From the NCBI GenBank assembly GCA_963848675.1, contig CAWKEY010000023.1:434001-498000 (forward strand): a DNA stretch of 64,000 nucleotides, in the 5' to 3' direction. The position numbers and the translations under genes were made by a program. Below the pieces are notes generated by a model that made no database searches, was not told where the DNA came from, and was given only the letters and a program-made list of their open reading frames with translations. The stretch is from CAWKEY01 sp963848675 (GTDB lineage Bacteria; Pseudomonadota; Gammaproteobacteria; Methylococcales; Methylomonadaceae). Positions 1 through 8,860 of the stretch are shown piece after piece. Positions within the stretch are counted from its first letter, which is position 1, and the number at the start of each line of letters is the position of its first letter.

Positions 1-1916
1 AACAGCGCCACCAGCGCGATAATATCGTCGAAGCAGTCCGGCTTGAGCTTTCTGATCAGCTCCTTCATGCCCCTGGATTCGAGCTGGAAGACGGCCGTGG
101 TCTGGGCGTTTTTCAACAATTCGTAGGAGGCCGCATCATCCCGGGGAATGACGGTAATATCGACCGGCGGCTCGCCGGCCAGCTGTTTGTTATGATTGAT
201 GGTTTGCAGCGCCCAATCGATGATGGTGAGTGTGCGCAGACCCAGAAAGTCAAACTTGACCAACCCCACGGCTTCAACATCATCCTTGTCAAACTGGGTC
301 ACCAGATTGCCGCCGCCCTGCTCGCAGTACAGCGGCGTAAAATCGGTCAGCTTGGTCGGCGAGATGACCACGCCGCCGGCATGTTTGCCCGCGTTTCTGG
401 AAATGCCTTCCAGTGACCGCGCCATGTCGATCAGCGTCTTGACTTCCTCTTCGGTTTCATAGAGCTGTTTAAGCTCGGGGCTATCTTTTAACGCTTTCTC
501 CAGCGTCATGCCGATTTCAAAGGGAATCAGTTTGGCCAGCCGGTCGACAAAACCGTAACCAAAACCCAAGACGCGGCCGACATCGCGAATGACCGCCTTG
601 GCCGCCATCGAACCGTAGGTGATAATCTGCGCAACGTGATCGCGGCCATAATGCCGGGCCACATAGTCGATCACCTCATCGCGCCTATCCATGCAGAAAT
701 CGACGTCAAAATCCGGCATGGAAACCCGCTCTGGATTCAGAAAACGCTCGAACAGCAGATCGAATTCGATGGGATCCAGATCCGTGATCTTCAGCGCATA
801 GGCCACCAAGGAGCCGGCACCCGAGCCACGCCCCGGCCCTACCGGAATGAGATTGTTTTTGGCCCATTGAATGAAATCGGCAACAATCATGAAATAACCG
901 GGAAAACCCATCTGGGTGATCATCTTCAGCTCGAAATCCAGGCGCTCATAGTAAACCTTACGGTTTTCTTCATCCGTGCCTTTACCCACGGCCGGGTGTT
1001 GCTGCAAGCGCTCTTCCAGACCCTTCAAAGCCTCGGCAGCCATCAACTCGGACAAATTCATGCCTTCGGGCACCGGAAAATCCGGCAGGAAATTTTCGCC
1101 CAGCGTCAGTTTCAGATTGCAACGCCTGGCAATTTCCACGGTGTTTTCCAGGGCCTCGGGAATATCCGCAAACAGCGCCAGCATTTCCTCGGTGCTGCGC
1201 AAATATTGCTGCGGGGTATAATCCTTGGGCCGCCGGTTATCATCAAGCACGCGGCCCTGATTGATGCAGACCCGCACTTCATGGGCATCGAAATCTTGCT
1301 GCCGGATAAAGCGGACGTCATTGGTAGCCACTACCGGCAAACCGGTCTCCAGCGCCAGGTCAACCGCAGCGGCAATATAGCGCTCTTCTTCCGGCTTGCC
1401 CACACGCTGCAATTCCAGATAAAAGCGTTGCTCAAACAATGCCCCCCAATGCCTTGCCAGGCGCCTGGCGGCATCCTTGTTTTCTGCCAGCAAAGCCTTG
1501 CCTATGTCGCCGCTCATGGCGCCTGACAAGGCAATCAATCCGTTATGATTGGCTTCAATCCATTCCCGTTGCAGCATCGGCACACCCTGATGCTGGCCTT
1601 CCTGATAGGCTTTGGAAATGAGTTCGGTCAACGTGATGTAGCCGGTATGGTTATTAACCAGCAAAGTCAAACGATAAGGCGTAGCCGGGTCTTCGGGATT
1701 GAAAATCAGCACATCAGAACCCGCAACCGGTTTGATGCCCTGCCCCATTGCCGCCTTATAAAACTTGACCAGCGCGAACAGATTGGCATGATCGGTCACC
1801 GCAACCGCAGGCATGTTTAACTCTGCCAGACGTTTAACCAAGGGCTTGATTCTGACGATGCCGTCAACCAGCGAAAATTCGGTATGGAGTCTTAAATGGA
1901 CAAACGCGGGTTGCAT
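1..1916 (-). CDS. dnaE: DNA polymerase III subunit alpha, N-terminal part (runs off left edge)
   Basis: Replicative polymerase subunit. The minus-strand reading frame opens with ATG at 1916 (MQPAFVHLRLHTEFSLVDG) and continues without a stop to base 1, so about 638 residues are visible of a family that is usually near 1150-1180. The N-terminal PHP domain is seen (HTEFSLVDG, DHANLF). The polymerase core follows with GPGRGSGAGSLVAYAL and the metal-binding MPDFDVDF around residues 401-407, where the family carries its catalytic aspartates. The thumb and C-terminal domains lie outside the window. Identity is secure; only completeness is lost. Confidence 0.97.
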   Translation of the reverse strand, partial: MQPAFVHLRLHTEFSLVDGIVRIKPLVKRLAELNMPAVAVTDHANLFALVKFYKAAMGQGIKPVAGSDVLIFNPEDPATPYRLTLLVNNHTGYITLTELISKAYQEGQHQGVPMLQREWIEANHNGLIALSGAMSGDIGKALLAENKDAARRLARHWGALFEQRFYLELQRVGKPEEERYIAAAVDLALETGLPVVATNDVRFIRQQDFDAHEVRVCINQGRVLDDNRRPKDYTPQQYLRSTEEMLALFADIPEALENTVEIARRCNLKLTLGENFLPDFPVPEGMNLSELMAAEALKGLEERLQQHPAVGKGTDEENRKVYYERLDFELKMITQMGFPGYFMIVADFIQWAKNNLIPVGPGRGSGAGSLVAYALKITDLDPIEFDLLFERFLNPERVSMPDFDVDFCMDRRDEVIDYVARHYGRDHVAQIITYGSMAAKAVIRDVGRVLGFGYGFVDRLAKLIPFEIGMTLEKALKDSPELKQLYETEEEVKTLIDMARSLEGISRNAGKHAGGVVISPTKLTDFTPLYCEQGGGNLVTQFDKDDVEAVGLVKFDFLGLRTLTIIDWALQTINHNKQLAGEPPVDITVIPRDDAASYELLKNAQTTAVFQLESRGMKELIRKLKPDCFDDIIALVAL

Positions 1917-2070
1917 AGGAGTTGGAGTGTGAAAACTTGTTGGGTTACGGAAAAATACAATGGCGGCGAGGAAACCACTTTGAACAGGCAATACATCAAT
2001 TGCGGACTTCTATTGCGGAATTGCTAAACGCGAAGCGCCGGATTAAATGCAGCCCTAAAATGGCCCGGCT

Positions 2071-2076
2071 ATTATA
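2071..2076 (-). promoter_or_regulatory. possible -10 box upstream of dnaE
   Basis: On the minus strand this reads TATAAT, about 155 bases upstream of the dnaE start. No convincing -35 hexamer sits 16-18 bases further upstream, so this is only a candidate. Confidence 0.25.
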
Positions 2077-2185
2077 CACGACCTATTGAGACCGGCCGCC
2101 TGCACATCACAACCTGTTGGTAAAATTTGCCCGGCTACCTGTAACCGGCAGCACATAATACCCGCTTGTCAAAGCCAGACCCGGC

Positions 2186-2404
2186 TTATGCCTGCTTGCG
2201 TTGAAACAGTTGAAAAATATCTACTTCAATGGAGGCAAATGCCACAATCCACAATGCCGCATCGTAAACATCAAGCCAGGCCCACGCGTCAACAGCGCTA
2301 GTCAAGGTATCGGCTACGGCATAGATAACGGCGTTAAGCGCCAGCAGCGCCACGATGGCTAGTTTGAATTTGGGATAAGGTAGGGATGAAAAATAATTGC
2401 GCAT
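2186..2404 (-). CDS. small hypothetical membrane protein
   Basis: About 72 residues from the ATG at 2404 (MRNYFSSLPYPKFKLAIVAL); an upstream in-frame start would add 16 residues. Two hydrophobic stretches are visible, about residues 12-30 (KLAIVALLALNAVIYAVA) and 44-58 (YDAALWIVAFASIEV), joined by a short loop rich in W, D and A. The C-terminus FQLFQRKQA is basic. I recognise no family. It stands alone between dnaE and the polysaccharide locus, on the same strand as both. Confidence 0.5.
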   Translation of the reverse strand: MRNYFSSLPYPKFKLAIVALLALNAVIYAVADTLTSAVDAWAWLDVYDAALWIVAFASIEVDIFQLFQRKQA

Positions 2405-2509
2405 GTTTAGCCCCAAAAAAACGTCTATCGTAACGTGTCGTTGCCATCGCATTGAAACGTTAAAATTGCAACTGTTCAGTGCACTCAGGGTTCACTATTG
2501 CCGCAATAT

Positions 2510-2570
2510 CCGGGAACGCTGAGCCTCATTTATTCGTTGCTCTGGCCAAGCTGGGGCTCGGCGTTCCCGG
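2510..2570. repeat. palindromic repeat, copy 1 (GGGAACGC family)
   Basis: Imperfect inverted repeat: CCGGGAACGCTGAGCC on the left, and its near reverse complement GGGCTCGGCGTTCCCGG on the right, about 30 bases apart. A related element lies at 23527-23596. It sits just beyond the 3' end of the last glycosyltransferase gene and may serve as a transcript end, but there is no clear U-run. Confidence 0.55.
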
Positions 2571-2581
2571 GCTTAGGAGCT

Positions 2582-3508
2582 TTATGGCGAGGTGCGCAGC
2601 CAGTAAGTTTTGTGCAGGCTGAAAAACCTGCTGACCGCTTGCGGCCATGCCCGATGTTGGGCGCCGAGCTTGAATCCCAGCAATTTCATGCCTGTCCGCA
2701 GCGCGGCAGAGGGAATCAGCCAGGGTGCATGCTTCATCAGGTAGCGCATTTCCGAGATGACGAAGCGCAAACCTTCACCGGACGCCCCGCCAAATGTCTG
2801 TTGCAGCCAGGGCGTATGCGTGTGGAACACGCCGATATCGAAATAACGCTTAAACTCGTCTACAAAATTATAATCATGAGAATGGAACACTTGAGCATCG
2901 GCGCAATAGCCGATTTTCCAGCCCGAGACCAGCATCTTGCCAGCCACATAGGTGTCTTCGTTCATGATGGTATCCACCGGAAAGCCGCCTGCCTGCATCA
3001 GCGCGCTGCGCCGGTAGGCAGAGAAGGAATTGGAGATAAACACGGTTTTAATGCCAAAACGTTTGCGGTCTTCCAGGCTGCGCAGCTGGCTTTCGGACGG
3101 ATAATTAAACACCCGGGCATGGGCGCCAATCGGCCCCGCGTTCCGGTGCGGCAGCTGGCGTCCGTAGGCCGCGCCGATGCGTTCATTCTCGAACACAGCT
3201 AACAGCTTTTCGATGGCATCGGGGCTGGCCAACAAGGCATCCTGGGTCAAAAAGATTATAATATCCACATCCGCCGCCAACGCATTCACGCCGGCCTGCC
3301 GTGTGCCGCCGTGGTTAAACTCCGCCTTTGGAATCACCTGCACGTCAAAGCCCTGGGCGCGCGCCAACGCTGCGGTGCCGTCACTGGACGACGAGTCGAT
3401 CACCAAAAGATAATCCGGTTTCCGGGTCTGCAGTTCGAAGGCTTTCAGCCAGGACTCCCAGAGTTTGCCTGCATTTAGGGTGGGAACGATAAGGCCGGTC
3501 TTACTCAT
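2582..3508 (-). CDS. glycosyltransferase family 2, rhamnosyltransferase-like
   Basis: 308 residues, last gene of the polysaccharide locus. GT-A fold signs: an N-terminal nucleotide-sugar segment (GLIVPTLNAGKLWESWL) and VIDSSSSDGT, then DIIIFLTQDALL in the position of the metal-binding DxD, and MNEDTYVAGKML as the catalytic-base region. The QDA form and the GGTRQAGVN motif are common in rhamnosyltransferase-type members; the sugar is not provable here. Its ATG overlaps the stop of the upstream GT4 gene by 8 bases, so translation is likely coupled. A truncated copy of its 5' end lies at 5722-5865. Confidence 0.85.
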   Translation of the reverse strand: MSKTGLIVPTLNAGKLWESWLKAFELQTRKPDYLLVIDSSSSDGTAALARAQGFDVQVIPKAEFNHGGTRQAGVNALAADVDIIIFLTQDALLASPDAIEKLLAVFENERIGAAYGRQLPHRNAGPIGAHARVFNYPSESQLRSLEDRKRFGIKTVFISNSFSAYRRSALMQAGGFPVDTIMNEDTYVAGKMLVSGWKIGYCADAQVFHSHDYNFVDEFKRYFDIGVFHTHTPWLQQTFGGASGEGLRFVISEMRYLMKHAPWLIPSAALRTGMKLLGFKLGAQHRAWPQAVSRFFSLHKTYWLRTSP

Positions 3509-4703
3509 ACGATGAACCTTCTGCTAACTGTTGCGGCATATCAGCCTGATCAGGTTTCGTCAACACCTGCCAGACTTTATCGCCCAGTTTGACGGGGTCG
3601 AGCTGCTGCTCGACATACTGCCGGCCGTTTGTTGACATCTGTTGCCACTCGGCTCTGTCCAGTGCTTGCGCTCTAGCCAGAACGTCGCACACGGAAGCTT
3701 CGTTGCGTTCAAAGACAAAGCCGGCCCCAAACGCTTCCAGATGGTCCCATGCCAAACCTTTGGCAACCAGCACCGGACGTCCAACCGCCATGGCTTCTGC
3801 AACCACGTTGCCGAAGTTCTCGCGCATGCCGCCCGCTTCCTCCAAGCCCGATGGCAGCACCAGGAAATGACTGGCCGCTAACAGCTCCATGACTTCCTCG
3901 CGTTGCAAATACCCCCGGTAGCTGATGGCCCCTTCCGCCTGCTCGACCAGGGCTTGAAACTCTTCGAAATAAGCGCCGTCCACACTGCGGCCGGCGACTA
4001 CCAGCTGATCTGCCGGCCGACGCACTTTCAACCAGGCTTTGATAAAGGCGTTGATGCCTTTTTCCTGTTGAACGTGACCCAGAAAGCACAATTGCACGCC
4101 TGCACTGGCAGGATATTCGGCTACTTGAAACTCGCGGCTATCGATGCCGTTTGGCACCAGCAGGATGCGGGCATCTTTACCGAGCACGTTGCGCACGCCT
4201 TCGGCCTCGGTGTCGCTGGTGCAGTGAATGGCCAAGGCACGACGTAAGGTCGGGAAAGTCACCCATTTATAGAACAACCATTTGTGCGGCTTCCGGCGCC
4301 GAATCAAGGCTACATGCTCGGGCATCAGGCCGCCGTGCACCGCCACCATGAACGGGCGCTTGAGCAAGTTACAGAAAATCGCCGCAAGGGTTAAGGGCCA
4401 AGTGGCAATACCGTGAATATAGACGACTGGTGCCTTCCGGCAGATGTCGAACAGTTTCGGGATGGCGCCGAACCCGAATCCCCAGCGCCTAAACCAGTGC
4501 GAACGATAGAGACTCACCTTCACTCGATCACCCAGTTGCACATCCTCCGGTTTCAACCGCCCGTCTATGGACTCATCCGAGGCAACGATTGCTATCTCAT
4601 GGCCAAGCTCCGCCCAGGCCTTGGTCAAAACACTGGCCGTCACCGATACGCCGCCATAACCCTTGGCCGGCGGTATATGCGTCACTACTACACCTACATC
4701 CAT
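3501..4703 (-). CDS. glycosyltransferase family 4 (copy A)
   Basis: About 400 residues from the ATG at 4703, chosen because AGGAGG precedes it by a normal distance and because the protein then starts like its paralogue at 5858-7060 (MDVGVVVTHIPPAKGYGG versus MKVGVVATHIPPAKGYGG). The frame is open further upstream, but that part is not conserved. GT-B fold: glycine-rich N-terminal loop, then VPNGID near the domain joint, and the C-terminal donor-site region SHFLVLPSGLEEAGG...GNVVAEAMAVGRPVL with the E-x7-E-like pattern of GT4 enzymes. It probably adds one sugar of the repeat unit at the inner membrane. Donor and acceptor are unknown. Confidence 0.88.
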   Translation of the reverse strand: MDVGVVVTHIPPAKGYGGVSVTASVLTKAWAELGHEIAIVASDESIDGRLKPEDVQLGDRVKVSLYRSHWFRRWGFGFGAIPKLFDICRKAPVVYIHGIATWPLTLAAIFCNLLKRPFMVAVHGGLMPEHVALIRRRKPHKWLFYKWVTFPTLRRALAIHCTSDTEAEGVRNVLGKDARILLVPNGIDSREFQVAEYPASAGVQLCFLGHVQQEKGINAFIKAWLKVRRPADQLVVAGRSVDGAYFEEFQALVEQAEGAISYRGYLQREEVMELLAASHFLVLPSGLEEAGGMRENFGNVVAEAMAVGRPVLVAKGLAWDHLEAFGAGFVFERNEASVCDVLARAQALDRAEWQQMSTNGRQYVEQQLDPVKLGDKVWQVLTKPDQADMPQQLAEGSSYE

Positions 4704-4928
4704 AAATATCCTCCTGCAAAATTTTGAAAAACTTGGATTATGCTGTAACTGCCCATAACCATTTACCCCTCTATATCTATAGGACAGGGAGAAGCCAAGC
4801 GCTGTTGAGACATGTTGTAGATATGTCCCCGTAGGCTCGACGTCATCTCCTGCAGGCGACGATCTTGCCAACCCTTTGTACTCCATGCGAAATCCGCTAA
4901 GGAGCTAATCTGTTTGAAAGCCCCGCGC

Positions 4929-5729
4929 TCACTTTTTATCACCGTAACGCGCGAGCAGATATTTCGTAGCCTCATACCATGCAAACATCAATGAAAACTC
5001 CAGCCCCGGCCGTCCATCCAGAAATCCTCCACAAACCAGATAATGATAGATAAAGCGTGTCGGAACCCGTAGAGCCGAGTTCCCAAACAACAAGCTCAAG
5101 CGTTTGCGGCGGTTGAGAATAATTCCGTTCTTACTGACCCTGATTTCCCTATTGGCATGATCGATATGCTTGTGCATCCACTCCAGCAATTCACCTTCGT
5201 AGAAATAGTGATCGTAGGGTATTTTCCCATAAATGACCCGGCATCCCTGTTCGATATTTTCTCCGAAGCCGCCATCATGATGCGATAGAAACCGCACCTT
5301 ACCACGCCGCAATAACCGGGCGTGGTAAATGGGATAACCCGGTGCATACTTGAGGCGTTTTCCGCGCAGGAAAAAATACGACGGGACCATGACCGCATCC
5401 GCCGCGGCCAATTCGCTATCCAATGAGGTCCCGATCCAATCGAAGAACGGCCGCGGAAAGACTTCATCGGCATCGATAAAAAGAACCCAGGTCGTGGTGA
5501 TTCCACATTGTTCCAGGGCATAATTCCTCTGCTGAGCATATCCTTCCCAAGCATGTTGATGGATCATGCTGCCATGGCGCCTAGCTACCTCCAGCGTTTT
5601 ATCCGTGCTCCCGGAATCCAGGACTATCACTCCATAGCCGGGTGGAATGGCCTCCAAGCACCGCGCCAGGGTCATTTCCTCGTTCTTGGTGAGAATGACC
5701 ACCGTAACCATTTGCCCGGTATTATTCAT
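4929..5729 (-). CDS. glycosyltransferase family 2, WaaE/KdtX-like (copy A)
   Basis: About 266 residues from the ATG at 5729, which has GGAGAGAGG upstream; a longer frame starts at 5753. Motifs: TVVILTKNEEMTLARCLEAI, DSGSTDKT, the metal-binding FIDADE, and the region GKRLKYAPGYPIYHARLLRR typical of WaaE-type lipopolysaccharide-core or capsule transferases. It is a paralogue of 7993-8775, sharing ILTKNEE, DSGSTD, YPIYH and a C-terminus with GGFLDG. The gene begins inside the relic of a lost rhamnosyltransferase-like gene. Its stop is followed by 225 bases without a recognisable gene before the GT4 copy A start. Confidence 0.87.
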   Translation of the reverse strand: MNNTGQMVTVVILTKNEEMTLARCLEAIPPGYGVIVLDSGSTDKTLEVARRHGSMIHQHAWEGYAQQRNYALEQCGITTTWVLFIDADEVFPRPFFDWIGTSLDSELAAADAVMVPSYFFLRGKRLKYAPGYPIYHARLLRRGKVRFLSHHDGGFGENIEQGCRVIYGKIPYDHYFYEGELLEWMHKHIDHANREIRVSKNGIILNRRKRLSLLFGNSALRVPTRFIYHYLVCGGFLDGRPGLEFSLMFAWYEATKYLLARYGDKK

Positions 5730-5865
5730 AGCTAACCTCTCTCCATAAACCATGCGGCTGAAGCCACAACGTCAGCTTTCGGGTCTGCCGATCGAATTCC
5801 TTGAGCCACACCTCCGAGAGCCTGCCCTCGTTTAGGGTGGGGACGATGAGGCCAACCTTACTCAT
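5722..5865 (-). pseudogene. 5' relic of a duplicated rhamnosyltransferase-like gene
   Basis: From ATG 5865 this frame reads MSKVGLIVPTLNEGRL and then SEVWLKEFDRQTRK, which closely matches the first 30 residues of the intact gene at 2582-3508 (MSKTGLIVPTLNAGKL, then WESWLKAFELQTRK). After about residue 31 the similarity stops and the frame ends at 5722 after 47 codons, across the start of the next glycosyltransferase. Like the intact gene, its ATG overlaps the preceding GT4 stop by exactly 8 bases. This is direct evidence of a tandem duplication followed by deletion. Confidence 0.8.
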
Positions 5866-7060
5866 ACAAGGAACCCTCCACCATATGCTGTGAACTATCG
5901 CCCGTACCAGGACCAGTCAGCACCCGCCAGACCCGCTCCCCTAGCATTCTGGAATCGAGCTGTTGTTCAACATAAGTGCGGGCATTGCGCGACATTCGCT
6001 CCCACTCCACCCGTCCCAGAGACTGCGCCCGATCCAGTGCAGCACACACGGAAGCCTCGGATTTGTCGAAAATAAAGCCAGCCCCAAACGATTCCAGGTG
6101 GTCCCATGCCAAGCCTTTGGTTACCAATACCGGCCGCCCCACCGCCATGGCTTCGGCCACCACATTGCCAAAGTTTTCCCCGATGCCACCGTCAGCCTCA
6201 ATCCCGGAAGGGAACACCAGGAAATGGCTGGTCTCCAATAGCTCCAAGACTTCGGCCCGCCCCAGGTAACCTAGGTAACGGATGGCGCCCTCGGCCTGTC
6301 CGGCCAACTCCTGAAACTCCCCAAAATAGGCCCTATCCACGCTTCCTCCCGCGACCAACAACCGATCCCCCGGGCACCGTGTTTTCAACCATGCTCTGAT
6401 GAAGGCGTTGATCCCCTTTTCCCGCTGAATGTGACCAAGAAAGCAGAGGGTCATTCCTTCCTCGGCGGGATATTCCGCCGGTTTCACCTCGAGGCTGTCG
6501 ATTCCATTGGGAACCAGCAGTATCGGAGCATCATTGCCCAGTACATTTCTCACCCCTTCGACCTCGGCCTCGCAGGTGCAATGAACGGCGATAGCCCGGC
6601 GCAGAGTAGGGAAGGTTAGCCATTTATAAAACAACCATTTGTGGGGTTTCTTTCGCCGGATCATGGCGACATGTTCCGGCATAAGCCCGCCATGGACAGC
6701 TACCATGAAACGTCGGCGCAGCAAGGTACAGAAAATGGCAGCAAGCGTGGACGGCCAAGTTGCAATGCCATGGATATAAACCACCGGCGCCTTCAGGCAT
6801 AACTTGAACAGTTCGGGAATAGCGCCAAACCCAAAGCCCCAACGCCTGAATCCATAGCAACGATAGAGCCGGACATCCACCTGTTCACCAAGATTTACAT
6901 CCTCAGGCCGCAATCGGCCATCAATAGACTCATCGGACGCGACCAACACCATCTTATGACCACAGTCCGCCCAAGCCTTGCTCAAAACCCCAGCCGTGAC
7001 GGACACTCCGCCGTACCCTTTAGCTGGCGGTATATGTGTAGCGACAACGCCTACTTTCAT
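5858..7060 (-). CDS. glycosyltransferase family 4 (copy B)
   Basis: 400 residues with AGGAG just upstream of ATG 7060. It is clearly paralogous to 3501-4703 along its whole length: shared THIPPAKGYGGVSVTA, VYIHGIATWP, AVHGGLMPEHVA, LLVPNGIDS and GNVVAEAMAVGRPVLV. GT-B fold, donor-site region around residues 290-320. The two copies probably arose by local duplication and may now use different acceptors; that is inference. Its stop overlaps the ATG of the rhamnosyltransferase relic by 8 bases, the same arrangement as in copy A. Confidence 0.88.
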   Translation of the reverse strand: MKVGVVATHIPPAKGYGGVSVTAGVLSKAWADCGHKMVLVASDESIDGRLRPEDVNLGEQVDVRLYRCYGFRRWGFGFGAIPELFKLCLKAPVVYIHGIATWPSTLAAIFCTLLRRRFMVAVHGGLMPEHVAMIRRKKPHKWLFYKWLTFPTLRRAIAVHCTCEAEVEGVRNVLGNDAPILLVPNGIDSLEVKPAEYPAEEGMTLCFLGHIQREKGINAFIRAWLKTRCPGDRLLVAGGSVDRAYFGEFQELAGQAEGAIRYLGYLGRAEVLELLETSHFLVFPSGIEADGGIGENFGNVVAEAMAVGRPVLVTKGLAWDHLESFGAGFIFDKSEASVCAALDRAQSLGRVEWERMSRNARTYVEQQLDSRMLGERVWRVLTGPGTGDSSQHMVEGSLYE

Positions 7061-7102
7061 AGAATTTCTCCTGAAACTGTTTTTGAATAAATTAAAACCT
7101 GC

Positions 7103-7123
7103 AGGGTACGCACTGCGTACCTT
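7103..7123. repeat. REP-like palindrome, single copy
   Basis: GGTACGCA-C-TGCGTACC is a perfect 8-bp inverted repeat at 7105-7121, preceded by AG as in the other copies. Related palindromes occur at 28291-28354 and 34142-34219, the latter next to a RAYT gene. It lies in the 72-base gap between two glycosyltransferase genes. Confidence 0.65.
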
Positions 7124-7132
7124 GATTCTGAT

Positions 7133-7987
7133 TTACCTTTCATAAGCCAGAAACCCGCGCCAGATGCCGACAAGGTTGTAAAAAGAATAAGTCAGCTTTT
7201 TCGGATTCAATAAAACCAGGGCCAACAGCATTTTTAGGAAGGGTACGACCAACATCTTGCGCGCCATGTAGTACAACATGAACACATCCTGCTGATTGGC
7301 AAATTTTCGGATGTACGCACCAACCCCTGTTGAATACATCAGCATCCTTCCTGTCCCCAACTTATAGTGATCTTTATCCGGGTGATAAATTTTTATGTCC
7401 GGGTTATAAAATGCAATATTACCGGCCCGCAGCAAGCGATACAAAAGCTCAAAACCCTCGCCTCCGGAATATTTCGATCCAATCCCGAAATCGTGATCGA
7501 AATGCAACTGCTCGCCATCAATCCTGTCCCGGTCAAAAAACTGCGTGAACTCGACTCCCATCATCCGGAACCTTGAAAAATAGCGGGCTTTGGGACTGTT
7601 CACGCCGATGCTGAAGCGGCCGGATGAGAGATCATAGGAACCGCCTACCAGGATGGCGAGGTTTTCACGATTGGCGAATTCGGTAACCACTTTTTCCAAA
7701 ACATCATTGTCATAGGCGCAATCGTCATCGGGAAATGCGATGATTCTGCCCTGAGCGAAACCTATGCCGTAGTCTCTGGCGCGCGCATTACCGGTAAAAT
7801 CCACCTTGATATGCTGCACATCCAGGCTACTTTTAAACAGCTCGACAATCGTATCAATTTTGCCATCCTGGTTCTGATCGATGATGACCAGTTCAAAGTC
7901 CTTATAGGTCTGGTAGAGTAAGGATTTCAAAAAATCCGCCACTTCCACGTCTCTTCCCAGCGTTGCTAATACCAACGATACTTTCAT
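7133..7987 (-). CDS. glycosyltransferase family 2
   Basis: About 284 residues from the ATG at 7987, which follows AAGGTG at good spacing; GTG and ATG codons 6-9 bases upstream are alternatives. The N-terminal KVSLVLATLGRDVEVADFL and VIIDQNQDGKID, then the DxD-like FPDDDCAYD, show the GT-A fold of family 2. GGEGFELLYRLLRAG is the likely catalytic-base segment. The C-terminus has a hydrophobic stretch (VPFLKMLLALVLLNP), so it may attach to the membrane. It has no paralogue in the duplicated block and seems inserted between the copy-B genes. Sugar unknown. Confidence 0.83.
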   Translation of the reverse strand: MKVSLVLATLGRDVEVADFLKSLLYQTYKDFELVIIDQNQDGKIDTIVELFKSSLDVQHIKVDFTGNARARDYGIGFAQGRIIAFPDDDCAYDNDVLEKVVTEFANRENLAILVGGSYDLSSGRFSIGVNSPKARYFSRFRMMGVEFTQFFDRDRIDGEQLHFDHDFGIGSKYSGGEGFELLYRLLRAGNIAFYNPDIKIYHPDKDHYKLGTGRMLMYSTGVGAYIRKFANQQDVFMLYYMARKMLVVPFLKMLLALVLLNPKKLTYSFYNLVGIWRGFLAYER

Positions 7988-7992
7988 CGTCA

Positions 7993-8775
7993 TCACCTTG
8001 TTTGAAGGCCGGCTTTTGCTTGCACATAGATGGTAGCCTCATACCAGGTAAACATCAGTGCAAACTCAAAGCCGGCAGCTCCGTCCAGAAAACCACCTCG
8101 AAATACAAAGTGGTATAAAAACCGGGCCAAAATCCTCAGCCAGGACCGCCCCAATAACACGCTTAAGCGCCCGCGTGTCGTCATCACCGCATCCGTCGTC
8201 GGCTGAAGCTGCACCTCTTGCGCGGCCTTGTCGACATGTTTATGCATCCACTCGATGATCTCGCCATGATAAAAATAGTGTTCATAAGGGATATCCGAAT
8301 AGCCGATCCGGCAGGTATTGATCACCGCTTCACCGTGCCCGGTATGGTTGCGAACAAAACGGGTGGTTTCCCGGCGCACCAGTCGCGGATGATAAATGGG
8401 ATAGCCGGGGGCGTGATTGAGTCGTTTGCCGCGAAGATACAAAATCGACGGCACCATCAGCACATCAAAGGAATCCGTATGCGCAAATTCCGATTCAAAC
8501 CGGTCATAAAAAGCCTGTGGATAGATTTCATCGGCATCGACAAACAATAGCCATGGCGTGTTAATCTCGCATTGTTTGATGGCAAAATTACGCTGCTCGG
8601 CAAAGCCGGACCACGGATTGCTATAAATTCTGCAGCCCCGGCTATTGACAATGGCCACCGTGTTATCGGTACTTCCCGAGTCTACGATCACAGTGGGATA
8701 GTGCGCGGGTATCGCCGCCAGACATCGCGGCAGATTGGCTTCCTCGTTTTTGGTCAAAATAACAACAGTGAGCAT
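7993..8775 (-). CDS. glycosyltransferase family 2, WaaE/KdtX-like (copy B)
   Basis: 260 residues from ATG 8775 (MLTVVILTKNEEANLPRC). DSGSTDNT, the metal-binding FVDADE, and GKRLNHAPGYPIYHPRLVRR match WaaE-type family 2 transferases and the copy at 4929-5729. The C-terminal GGFLDGAAGFEFALMFTWYEA is shared too. The next gene starts 5 bases after its stop, so the two are co-translated. It probably adds a core-type or repeat-unit sugar; the substrate cannot be read from the sequence. Confidence 0.87.
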   Translation of the reverse strand: MLTVVILTKNEEANLPRCLAAIPAHYPTVIVDSGSTDNTVAIVNSRGCRIYSNPWSGFAEQRNFAIKQCEINTPWLLFVDADEIYPQAFYDRFESEFAHTDSFDVLMVPSILYLRGKRLNHAPGYPIYHPRLVRRETTRFVRNHTGHGEAVINTCRIGYSDIPYEHYFYHGEIIEWMHKHVDKAAQEVQLQPTTDAVMTTRGRLSVLLGRSWLRILARFLYHFVFRGGFLDGAAGFEFALMFTWYEATIYVQAKAGLQTR

Positions 8776-8813
8776 ATAAATTGTTTAAGTTTTTTGAAAC
8801 TATTCACCCGAAA

Positions 8814-8849
8814 CGTCGGGTTACGGCTAACGCCTAACCCGTCCTACGC
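8814..8849. repeat. dispersed repeat (GTCGGGTTACGGC family), copy 1
   Basis: The block GTCGGGTTACGGCTAACGCC then TAACCCGTCCTACG is a short inverted repeat (GGGTTA/TAACCC). A second version with the same ends lies at 18987-19018. It occupies the 85-base gap between the flippase and glycosyltransferase genes. Confidence 0.5.
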
Positions 8850-8860
8850 GGCTACGAGAC

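Noticed and set aside
636..1526. 296-codon open frame on the plus strand
   Set aside because: It is fully antisense to dnaE, whose protein is clearly conserved; the frame has no recognisable motif or ribosome binding site.
4704..4928. possible relic of a further glycosyltransferase in the gap
   Set aside because: The translated frames do not resemble the C-termini of the neighbouring glycosyltransferases; no support.
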